DNA of 64,000 nucleotides from Teredinibacter franksiae. Its GTDB lineage: Bacteria; Pseudomonadota; Gammaproteobacteria; Pseudomonadales; Cellvibrionaceae. The notes beneath the pieces were generated by a model, which was not told the DNA's origin, searched no databases, and saw only the letters and a program-made list of their open reading frames with translations. Positions 57,000 through 64,000 of this stretch are shown piece after piece. Location of the stretch: contig NZ_JACJUV010000001.1 in assembly GCF_014218805.1 (NCBI RefSeq), positions 3,360,501 through 3,424,500 of the forward strand, written 5' to 3'. The first letter of the stretch is position 1. Each line of letters starts with the position of its first letter. The translations under genes and the position numbers were made by a program.

Positions 57000-58319
57000 T
57001 ATTGATCTCTCCGCCGCGTTGTTATCAATTGGGTATCGACCATCGTCGACATAGCCAACCAAGCGACCCCATTGATTATTCAGGTACACCAAGGCTTTAC
57101 CGATTGCCGTTTGTGGTGGCACAGTAACAAGGCTTTTCTCCATCCATGTTTTTAGTTTTTCGAGGATCGGCAAGGCGTCGCTTTGACGAATTTGGTAGCG
57201 TTTATCCGGCGGTTCGCCTTTGATTTTCTTCTCAATGACGTAGAGCTTTTGGATATAGGCTAAAGCTTGATCGGCTTTGCCCGTTTTTCCTTTCTTTTGT
57301 AATGCTTGTGCATCTTTAAACTTTCTTCTGGCGTGCGCCCAACAACCTATACGAGTAATGCCGTACTCAGTGCACGCTCTTTGGTAACCCTCATAGCCAT
57401 CCACCATAATCGCAGCGTTATCTTGACTGAGCAGGTTTAGTGGTACTTGCTGGCTACGCGTATCAGCATAATGGAACACGCATGCGGGCTGGTGGCCGGT
57501 GTTGGTCATTACCCACATGTAGCTTTTACTTTGCGCTGCCTTTCCGGGCTCATCTAATACCTGCAGCGTGGTTTCATCTACATGCAAGCACGGTTGACTA
57601 TGGAGATGATCGATCAGTAAGTTAATAAGTGGTTGTACTCGCTCACCGCATTTGACCATCCAGTTGGCCATATTCGTTCTATCCAGCTTAATGCCTATGC
57701 GCTTGAACATCTCGCTTTGGCGGTACAGCGGTAAGGCGTCAGCATATTTTTGAGTGGCGATGTAGGAAAGTAAGCTAGGACTAGCAATGCTTTTTTCGAT
57801 GGGTTGTTTTGGCTTGCTCGCAGTAACAATATGATTGTCACAGCAGGGGCAAGCATATTTGAGCCGCTTATGCCGTATCACTTTGATCTTGGCTGGAATG
57901 ATCTCTAATTGCTCATGATCGTCACTGCCAATGTTTTTAAGCTCGGAGCCATCGTGCGGGCATACTTTCTCCTCTTCCGGCAGGTCGTGGATAATGTCTT
58001 CACGTGGGAGGTTGTCTGGAAGGGTGATCCGAGGTTTACTTTTACGTGTATGGCTTTTAACAACCGTAGTTTCAGATTCTGAGATTAAAGCTTCATCAAC
58101 CAGGCATTCTTCTACTTCATTAAATAAGCCCATCTGATCTGGCGATGATTTTTCACTAGAGGTGCCGAAGCGCTTACTGAGAAGATGTTTTATTTGTTCG
58201 TGAAGAGCCGATATTTGTGCATCACGCGCGGCTATTCTTTCTCCACTTTTTACTTTTTCAGCGGCGAGCTGCTCACGCAATAAATCATTTTCTTTTTGTA
58301 AGGCCGCTGCATCGTTCAT
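57000..58319 (-). pseudogene. tnpC: IS66-II transposase TnpC, N-terminal part
   Basis: Residues 1-440 of a different IS66 transposase: coiled-coil start, KRFGTSSEKSSPDQMGLFNE, a CPCCDN zinc motif, then HVDETTLQVLDEPG, DGYEGYQRAC, GCWAHARRKF and NNAAERSI, where IS66-B cuts it. The remainder is at 54333-54550. Confidence 0.92.
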
Positions 58320-58340
58320 AGCGGCTATTATACAAAATAT

Positions 58341-58697
58341 TTAAACGACTTCGGTATACTTTAATTGCTGATGGGGCATAAATTTGGCAAAGTCGAAGCC
58401 GCGTAACAACCAACACCATTGCTCGTAGGTTATTGAAACCGTCGCCAGCGGCGCTTTCCTAGGCCATTTGAATTTAGCTTTTTCTAAACGCTTCTGCCAG
58501 AGGGAAAAACCGGTGCTATCCCAGTACAGGACTTTAAGCTGGCTACGGTTCTTATTGCAGAAGACAAACAAGGCACTATCGTAAACATCCAGCGCCATCT
58601 CTTCGCTGACGATGACGGCCAATCCATTAATGGCTTTGCGGAAATCTACAGGGTCACGGTGTAAGTAGATTGGAATTGAATCTCGCCACTGGATCAT
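58341..58697 (-). CDS. tnpB: IS66-II accessory protein TnpB
   Basis: A 118-residue IS66 orf2 protein starting MIQWRDSIPIYLHRDP, with PVDFRKAINGLAVIV and KVLYWDSTGFSLWQKR. Intact. It overlaps the tnpA stop. Confidence 0.9.
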   Translation of the reverse strand: MIQWRDSIPIYLHRDPVDFRKAINGLAVIVSEEMALDVYDSALFVFCNKNRSQLKVLYWDSTGFSLWQKRLEKAKFKWPRKAPLATVSITYEQWCWLLRGFDFAKFMPHQQLKYTEVV

Positions 58698-58978
58698 GCC
58701 AGAGAGCGCACCAATGAGACGAAGGACGGTATGGACATGGTCGCAGGGCAATGGATTTTACAATGGCCCACCTCTACAGTCAGGCCTTCAGGTGAGGCTG
58801 GCTCCAACTGCACAATAGCTTTCGCAAAAGCACCACCGTCTTGAGCTTTGCGCTTGGAGAGCTTTAAGTTGAAATATTTGGTATTGAGATTGTGTTGTTT
58901 GCAGAACTCTGTCTGCGAGAGCCCTGACGAATCGAATTTTTCGAAAATCTCGGGCCAATTGTATTTTTGGTAAGCCAT
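58694..58978 (-). CDS. tnpA: IS66-II accessory protein TnpA
   Basis: A 94-residue orf1-type protein from ATG 58978 (MAYQKYNWPEIFEKFDSSGL), preceded by AAGGAGG. Contains the helix-turn-helix-like SGLSQTEFCKQHNLNTKYFN. Confidence 0.87.
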   Translation of the reverse strand: MAYQKYNWPEIFEKFDSSGLSQTEFCKQHNLNTKYFNLKLSKRKAQDGGAFAKAIVQLEPASPEGLTVEVGHCKIHCPATMSIPSFVSLVRSLA

Positions 58979-59065
58979 ACAGCCTCCTTGATAAGTGAGG
59001 CTGTAGAGTAGTGAGTGATTCAAGCTGACTGAAGGGTGTAGTTCGTTTGGCGCTTACTTACCAAC

Positions 59066-59275
59066 AAGCGCCGCAACAAAATCAAATGCCTATTTTGGGA
59101 AAGAAACGGTTTTGTCCTGTATTACAAGAGCTTAGCCGAAGAAAAATTCAAGTGGCCTAGGCAGGGGGATGACATTATCACCCTCAGCGGACAACAATTA
59201 AATTGGCTACTGGATGGCTATGATCTGAGCGCGATGAAACCCCATAAAAAACTGCATTACGAAACAGTATTTTAA
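59066..59275 (+). pseudogene. tnpB: IS66-A TnpB, 3' part
   Basis: Continues the frame broken at 54316 (KRRNKIKCLFWERNGFVLYY to KLHYETVF). Adding the two parts gives 366 bp, equal to the intact gene in IS66-B. Confidence 0.9.
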
Positions 59276-59309
59276 AAATAGCGGGGGATAATTTGGTATA
59301 ATCCACGCC

Positions 59310-60554
59310 ATGACTTCACCTCCAAATACTCAGAATGTAAGCGATAGCGACTCCACTTTTGATGAAGGTTCGTGGCGCGATCTGCTGCTGGAAGAAAATA
59401 CGCAGCTCGAACAAAAAGAAAATCTACTTGACGAAAAAGATCAGGTCATTGGCAAAAAAACTCAAGTCATACAGTCGCAAAAAGCTCGAATTGCCGTACT
59501 GGAAGAGCTGCTTCGGCAACAAAAACAAAAACTGTATGGCCGCAGTAGCGAGCAACAGCCTAATCAGCTGGGGATGTTTGATGAAGCAGAAGCCATAGAG
59601 GTTGAGCAGGAAGCCGATGATGAGCCCAAGAAGAAAAAGCCCTCGGGCCGCAAAGGGCTAAATCCCACTATACCGCGTGTTCAGCACCGCATTGAACTCA
59701 GTGATGAGGCAAAAGACGGCGCTATCGACACCTACTTTGTCAAAGTTAAAGAAGAGCTGGATATTATCCCGGCACAGGTTCAAGTGATTGAACTGATGCA
59801 AGAAAAAGCGATTTTTATCGACGACGAAGATAAAAATATTGGCGGAGAAAATAAGCGTAGAATTGTTTCTGCCCCCTTACCTAAACACCCGCTACCGAAA
59901 GCTGTTGCCAGCACCAACACATTGGCCTACATCATTACTGCTAAATACATGGATGCGTTGCCACTCTATCGTTTAGAAGGCATTTTGGGGCGCTATGGTG
60001 GCAGTGTTACACGCACTACACTGGCCAATTGGCTAATACGTTTATCGTTACAGCTTGCTCCGCTAATCAAGCTAATGCGAGAGCATCAATGGAATGGTGA
60101 TCTTATACAAGCCGATGAGACCCGCGTTCAGGTGCTCAAAGAACCCGGTCGGAGCGCAACCAGTGACAAGTGGATGTGGTTAACCCGTGGAGGGCCTCCA
60201 GATCAACCCAGTGTTTTGTTTGAGTATGATCCATCTCGAAGTAAGGAGGTGCCGTTGCGCCTGTTAGAAGGGTTTAATGGCGCTCTGCAAACTGATGGTT
60301 ATGCTGGCTACAATGCTGTGGTGAAAAAGCAGAAACTCCAACATGCTGGGTGCTGGGATCATGCACGCCGCAAGTTTGACGAAGCCGAAAAAGCAGCAAG
60401 CAAAGATTTAAAAGCTAACGCAAAATCGAGAGCTCCCAGCAAGGCCCGCATGGGATTATCGCTTATCAACAAGCTTTACCTGGTTGAGCGCCAGATACAA
60501 GGCAAAACAGCCGAAGAAAAAATCCAAACCCGACAGCAGGAAAGCGTCCCTTTA
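59310..60554 (+). pseudogene. tnpC: IS66-A transposase TnpC, 5' part
   Basis: The first 415 codons, same as IS66-B tnpC with a few changes. Interrupted after QESVPL by the IS1380-like element; the rest is at 62154-62546. The joined length is 1638 bp, equal to the intact gene. Confidence 0.93.
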
Positions 60555-62149
60555 CCCTAATTATGCATAAATCTGGCTAACTTAGGCACGCGAAATACTT
60601 ATCCATATCATTTTTTAGTGTGTCATTTGAGTTCATGCTCAGCACTAACTGGCCATTTGGGCGAATCAATCTTCCCGCGTGAATAAAAAGGGTATTTCTT
60701 ACTCGGCTCAAAGATTCGAATACCCAGAAAGCCGCGCGTTTTGCGTTCGCCTTACGCGATTTATCATGGGTTTTCATTTGCAGCTCACGATTCAGGTTAT
60801 GTGCCATGACGGCACAAAGCAAATACATATTATTTCCGAATTTTGTTTTAACGGGAATGTAGTCCATTTGAGCCTGCGACTTTAATTCCGCAAACAAACC
60901 TTCCTGAGAACCGCGCCCTTGATGACATTCCATCACCTTTTTAGCACTTCTCTTGGCGTTAGTGACAATGACGGTATAATCAACCCCAGTTTTATAGGGT
61001 ATAAATAGATCGAGCTGAACAACACCTTTGTGTTGAATAAAGACTTTTCTTTGAACGCCAATCATGCGAAATGACTTAGACCAGGATTTGGGTTTCCAGT
61101 CAATTTCCGTCGTGCTATACGTACTGTCTATTTTGGACCAACCCTCTTCTTTCTCTAAAATGTTTTTAAGCTTTAGGTGCCGCTCAAAGGGTACGCTGAT
61201 GGTAAATTCAACTTTCTGCTGACTCAGTAAGCTAATGATTTCATCGCTAAAGAAGGCGCTATCCATTCTCACTTCAATCGCAATTTTGGGCATAAAATGC
61301 CTTATTCTACGGATATTGGCAAGAATGAATTTATGGGCGCCATTTGAATCATGAACATTTTCAGAGCGGTGTAATACGTCAAAGACTTGTCCTGTTTGTG
61401 CGATTGTACAGAATAAAGGATAGTAGCTTCGCTCACCCCTGTGTTTTTTGTTGTACCCAACGGCGGTGCCTTCTGCGTAGCGTTTACTTGATATTACAGA
61501 TCCATCAAAGTCCAGGGTAATGCGAGATAATTTTTCTTCGACGCAGCGATCCACGACCAATTGCTGAGATAAAAGTGAGACTTTTTCAATATGCTGACCT
61601 GTAACGGCGTTCAGTCGACGGCTAAGCGTTGAGTCATTAGGCAGACTGTTGAGCCCATGCAGGTGTTTTACTATAGGATCATGCTGGTAGAACTTTATAT
61701 CACTTAACTTACGATAACCTAGGGTGATATGGACAATAAGGAGTATAACTAATGTCGCTTGCCCGTATGTCTGATTCGGTTGGCCGCGCTCTAAGCATTG
61801 CCTTAAGCGATGTTTTAAGTTAAGCGATTTTAGCATCAACTGAAATATGACCAAACCCCCAAACGACGTGAGTTTCTGGTCGTCAAAACGGACGTCAGGG
61901 ACGGCGTGGGTTTTACTGTTAATCTCGGTCTTGCTATACTTCATATCGAAACGGCTCTTGTTTTTATTCTTTTTTTTGTGGTGAAAAAATAGTAACAAAA
62001 ACTTGAGCCGTTTTTTTATTTATTTATGGATTTTATGTGCTCTGGAACTCACTCAGAGTGAAATCCAGAATACATCACGAAACCAGCCTTTCAAGCTCCA
62101 TTTATAGGTGTTGGGCGTGGGTTTTCTTACTGTTTATGCATTCACAGGG
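60555..62149 (-). mobile_element. IS1380-like element inserted in tnpC of IS66-A
   Basis: 1595 bp. Terminal repeats share CCCT and ATGCATAAA (left CCCTAATTATGCATAAATC; right, reversed, CCCTGTGAATGCATAAACA). The 4-bp duplication TTTA lies at 60551-60554 and 62150-62153. Confidence 0.9.
60577..61944 (-). CDS. IS1380-family transposase
   Basis: A 455-residue DDE transposase from ATG 61944 (MKYSKTEINSK). The first Asp lies in ITLDFDGSVISSKRYAEGTA, shown as LDFDGSVISS; the second in VRMDSAFFSDEI; the Glu region is GRGSQEGLFAELKSQAQMDY, with HNLNREL near the end. These are typical of IS1380. Intact, so possibly active. An 18-codon upstream extension to 61998 is unlikely to be used. Confidence 0.9.
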   Translation of the reverse strand: MKYSKTEINSKTHAVPDVRFDDQKLTSFGGLVIFQLMLKSLNLKHRLRQCLERGQPNQTYGQATLVILLIVHITLGYRKLSDIKFYQHDPIVKHLHGLNSLPNDSTLSRRLNAVTGQHIEKVSLLSQQLVVDRCVEEKLSRITLDFDGSVISSKRYAEGTAVGYNKKHRGERSYYPLFCTIAQTGQVFDVLHRSENVHDSNGAHKFILANIRRIRHFMPKIAIEVRMDSAFFSDEIISLLSQQKVEFTISVPFERHLKLKNILEKEEGWSKIDSTYSTTEIDWKPKSWSKSFRMIGVQRKVFIQHKGVVQLDLFIPYKTGVDYTVIVTNAKRSAKKVMECHQGRGSQEGLFAELKSQAQMDYIPVKTKFGNNMYLLCAVMAHNLNRELQMKTHDKSRKANAKRAAFWVFESLSRVRNTLFIHAGRLIRPNGQLVLSMNSNDTLKNDMDKYFACLS

Positions 62150-62153
62150 TTTA

Positions 62154-62546
62154 CTCAACACACTAAAAACTTGGCTAGAAAAAAATGAAAGCCGGGTATC
62201 AAAAGAAGGATTAACGTGGAAAGCTATTAGCTACACCTTAAACCAGTGGGAAAAGCTGACCTTATACTGCGAGCAGGGGGAAATCCCCATCAGCAATATT
62301 CTAGCGGAAAACGCCATACGACCTTTTTGTGTTGGTCGACGTAATTGGCTTTTTAGTGATACTCCGAAAGGGGCAAATGCCAGCGCGATTTACTACAGTT
62401 TAATTGAAACGGCAAAAGCGAATGGGCTTGAGCCTTATGGTTATTTTAAGGATATGTTGAAAAAATTGCCTTACGCAGAGACGATGGAGGATCTTGAAAA
62501 ATTATTGCCGTGGAATTTTAAATGTAAGGATGTCAAGACACCCTAG
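62154..62546 (+). pseudogene. tnpC: IS66-A transposase TnpC, 3' part
   Basis: Carries NILAENAIRPFCVGRRNW and LLPWNFKCKDVKTP, the C-terminus of the transposase begun at 59310. Confidence 0.92.
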
Positions 62547-62598
62547 TTAATGGGCGCTTACTGTAAATAAATACAAGATTTAGTGGAAGTACATCAAA

Positions 62599-62627
62599 CG
62601 CCAGGAGGTAGCTAACCCCCCCTGGCG
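62599..62627 (-). terminator. Terminator of the pectate lyase gene
   Basis: CGCCAGG and CCTGGCG pair perfectly around a 15-nt loop, 11 bp beyond the lyase stop codon. TTTGATGT follows on the minus strand. Confidence 0.65.
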
Positions 62628-62637
62628 CTGTTTACTA

Positions 62638-64000
62638 TTAAAGGCTATCGATTGTATTTAGATAGTTCTCTAACATAGTGTAGCCGATAGCATCCTTGTC
62701 GTTTCTGTCGCTGGCATCGTTTGGATTAAGGCCATTTGCCTGCTCCCAACTGTCTGCCATACCGTCACGGTCGCTGTCTGCTGGGGCGGGAGTACTGTTA
62801 AGTGTTGGTAGCTGAGCTTCCGCCGGGCATGAGATAAAACCATTTTGCCCTAGTGAGTAAGTACCATTTCTAACTTCGGAAATAATTCGTTCATCAACGG
62901 AGTCACGCTTAGGCATTGAGGCACCCACATCAGCTAGAACACTTTCATAGGCTTGCTCTGCTGTTTCCTGATTTATCGGCATGGCCTCCCATGGGGCCGA
63001 CATTTTGATATATTTACTACTTTTAACGCCCTTCCAGTTATCGCTTGTGACATCAGCACTACCTTCTACGTAGTTATCGGAAACATACCAATTTCCCTCA
63101 TCACCAGTTCCACGTGAAGACGGTGAAACAATGCGGTCGTCGGATTCTGAGCCTGGTCCAGGTTTGTAGTAGTTGGCAACCAAGTTAACCCAACTACCGA
63201 TATGGTCGGTGCCACTTTGTACACGCTCTCCGCCATAAGAACCGCCATAACCCCAGTTATAGGTAACGTTGTTGCGGTAGTCGTTGTGCCCCGCTCCTGA
63301 AGCCCAGCGCGGCGTTCGATTTTCATTGTGGGCAATCAAATTGTGATGGTACGTTGAGTAGTCATTCCCCCAGATTCCACCAAAGCGGTGGGAGTCTGTA
63401 CCTTCGTTCGGGCAAGCTTCAGATATCAATGACCACTGAATGGTGACGTTCTTACCGTGGTAGATGGACATAACTTCATCGCGACTCCAACTGGCTGTAA
63501 CGTGGTCTATCATTACATTTTCTTGGTATCGTGTACCAAATGCATCCCTGTCGCCGTTACCGTCGAAACGTACGCGAATATAACGCACGATGACATTGCT
63601 ACCGTGCTGCATCTCGCCATAAATGGTAATACCGTCTCCAGGCGCAGTTTGACCGGCAATAGTTGTATTGCTGGGTACTTTAAAGCGCCCTACGATGGTA
63701 CCAGATACTTCAAAAACCACTGTGCGGCCAGATTTAGAAAGCGCATCTTTTAAGCTGCCTTGCCCAGAAGAATTAAGGTTGGTAACAATATAAACCTCGC
63801 CACCGCGCCCACCCGTGGTGTACTTCCCGTAGCCTTCCGCACCAGGGAAAGACACTAGCTCATCTGAACCTCCAGATGAGGGCGAACTGCTGGATGATGA
63901 GCTACTGCTGGATGATGAGCTACTGCTGGATGATGAGCTACTGCTAGAAGATGAGCTACTGCTAGAAGATGAGCTACTACTCGTTGGTGAATCGCCGTCA
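62638..64000 (-). CDS. Secreted PL1-type pectate lyase with poly-Ser linker, 5' end outside window
   Basis: At least 454 residues; the frame is open through the right edge, so the true start and the N-terminal module are not seen (a GTG at 63855 lies inside the domain). From the edge inward: a Ser-rich linker, then a parallel beta-helix domain starting FPGAEGYGKYTTGGRGGEVY, with GTIVGRFKVPSNTTIAGQTA (shown as FKVPSNTTIAGQ), MIDHVTASWSRDE and ENRTPRWASGAGHNDYRNN. The C-terminus has a calcium-binding repeat DSDRDGMADSWEQANGLNP. It cleaves pectate by beta-elimination. The missing N-terminus probably holds a signal peptide and a binding module. Confidence 0.88.
   Translation of the reverse strand, partial: DGDSPTSSSSSSSSSSSSSSSSSSSSSSSSSSSSSSSSSPSSGGSDELVSFPGAEGYGKYTTGGRGGEVYIVTNLNSSGQGSLKDALSKSGRTVVFEVSGTIVGRFKVPSNTTIAGQTAPGDGITIYGEMQHGSNVIVRYIRVRFDGNGDRDAFGTRYQENVMIDHVTASWSRDEVMSIYHGKNVTIQWSLISEACPNEGTDSHRFGGIWGNDYSTYHHNLIAHNENRTPRWASGAGHNDYRNNVTYNWGYGGSYGGERVQSGTDHIGSWVNLVANYYKPGPGSESDDRIVSPSSRGTGDEGNWYVSDNYVEGSADVTSDNWKGVKSSKYIKMSAPWEAMPINQETAEQAYESVLADVGASMPKRDSVDERIISEVRNGTYSLGQNGFISCPAEAQLPTLNSTPAPADSDRDGMADSWEQANGLNPNDASDRNDKDAIGYTMLENYLNTIDSL
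63885..63980 (-). repeat. 18-bp tandem repeats coding the poly-Ser linker
   Basis: About five units of GATGAGCTACTGCTGGAT (later units have AGAAGATGAG), each encoding six serines on the minus strand. Flexible Ser linkers of this kind are typical of Cellvibrionaceae secreted enzymes. Confidence 0.9.

Larger units (their letters stand above)
54317..59057 (-). mobile_element. IS66-II, second IS66 type, inserted in tnpB of IS66-A
   Basis: Ends GTAAGCGCCAA and its complement. Flanked by the 8-bp duplication TTACCAAC (54309-54316 and 59058-59065). About 2284 bp without the nested IS66-B. Genes run on the minus strand. Confidence 0.93.
53765..62561 (+). mobile_element. IS66-A, interrupted by two other elements
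   Basis: Ends are GTAAGCGCCCATTAAC and its complement. The three pieces 53765-54316, 59066-60554 and 62154-62561 add up to 2449 bp, exactly the length of the intact copy IS66-B. Target duplication TGTAAATA lies at 53664-53671 and 62562-62569. It carries tnpA, a split tnpB and a split tnpC on the plus strand. Confidence 0.93.

Noticed and set aside
62638-63855. Pectate lyase starting at GTG 63855
   Set aside because: The frame continues upstream through a Ser linker to the window edge, and 63855 lies in the middle of the conserved domain start, so the true start is outside the window.

Overview
The window looks like the chromosome of a marine, polysaccharide-degrading gammaproteobacterium of the Cellvibrionaceae type (Saccharophagus, Teredinibacter or Cellvibrio relatives). 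The pointers are a long poly-serine linker on a secreted pectate lyase, a GH8 xylan-active lipoprotein, an exported GH2 beta-galactosidase, a large TonB-dependent receptor, and a standard gammaproteobacterial housekeeping order (gatCAB beside mreBCD-maf-rng-yhdP-nitrilase). The assignment is inferred from gene content, not from a database search.

1 to 27 kb is ordinary chromosome. It holds the 5' part of a TonB-dependent receptor, a UDP-sugar pair (nucleotide-sugar 6-dehydrogenase plus UDP-glucuronate-type 4-epimerase), rhlB, a REC-REC-GGDEF protein with a degenerate GGAEF motif, the GH8 and GH2 enzymes, cysZ with a PA4642-like gene, gatC-gatA-gatB (minus strand), and mreB-mreC-mreD-maf-rng-yhdP-nitrilase (plus strand). 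mreC appears to start at ATT and lies behind a 20-bp hairpin.

27.6 to 53.2 kb is a cassette array: 42 attC-like sites, all in one orientation. Each has an R'' box ending in AAC and an R' box GTT(A)..., usually 85 to 130 bp apart. In most cassettes the R'' box is complementary to that cassette's own first bases, as expected for circular integron cassettes. No integron integrase is visible, so within this window it is a CALIN-type array. About 24 cassettes carry one small plus-strand gene: mostly unknown, several exported or membrane proteins, a trypsin-like protease, and DUF4259, YwqG/DUF1963 and WapI-like proteins. The other cassettes have no convincing gene. Ten are copies of one roughly 390-bp ORF-less family (R-cassettes) whose substitutions preserve two hairpins, suggesting a structured RNA. 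A second ORF-less cassette is present twice, 20 kb apart.

Mobile elements have hit the array at attC core boxes. An IS91-like element with its own tyrosine recombinase sits in an R'' box. Two copies of one IS1182-like element sit at the same position of two different R' boxes; one has an amber stop in its transposase, the other is truncated.

53.5 to 62.6 kb is a Russian-doll nest of IS elements that can be fully reconstructed from target duplications: an IS66 element (IS66-A) carries a second IS66 type (IS66-II), which carries a second copy of the first (IS66-B), and IS66-A is also cut by an IS1380-like element. The nest lies just downstream of a PL1-type pectate lyase with a poly-Ser linker, which runs off the right edge.
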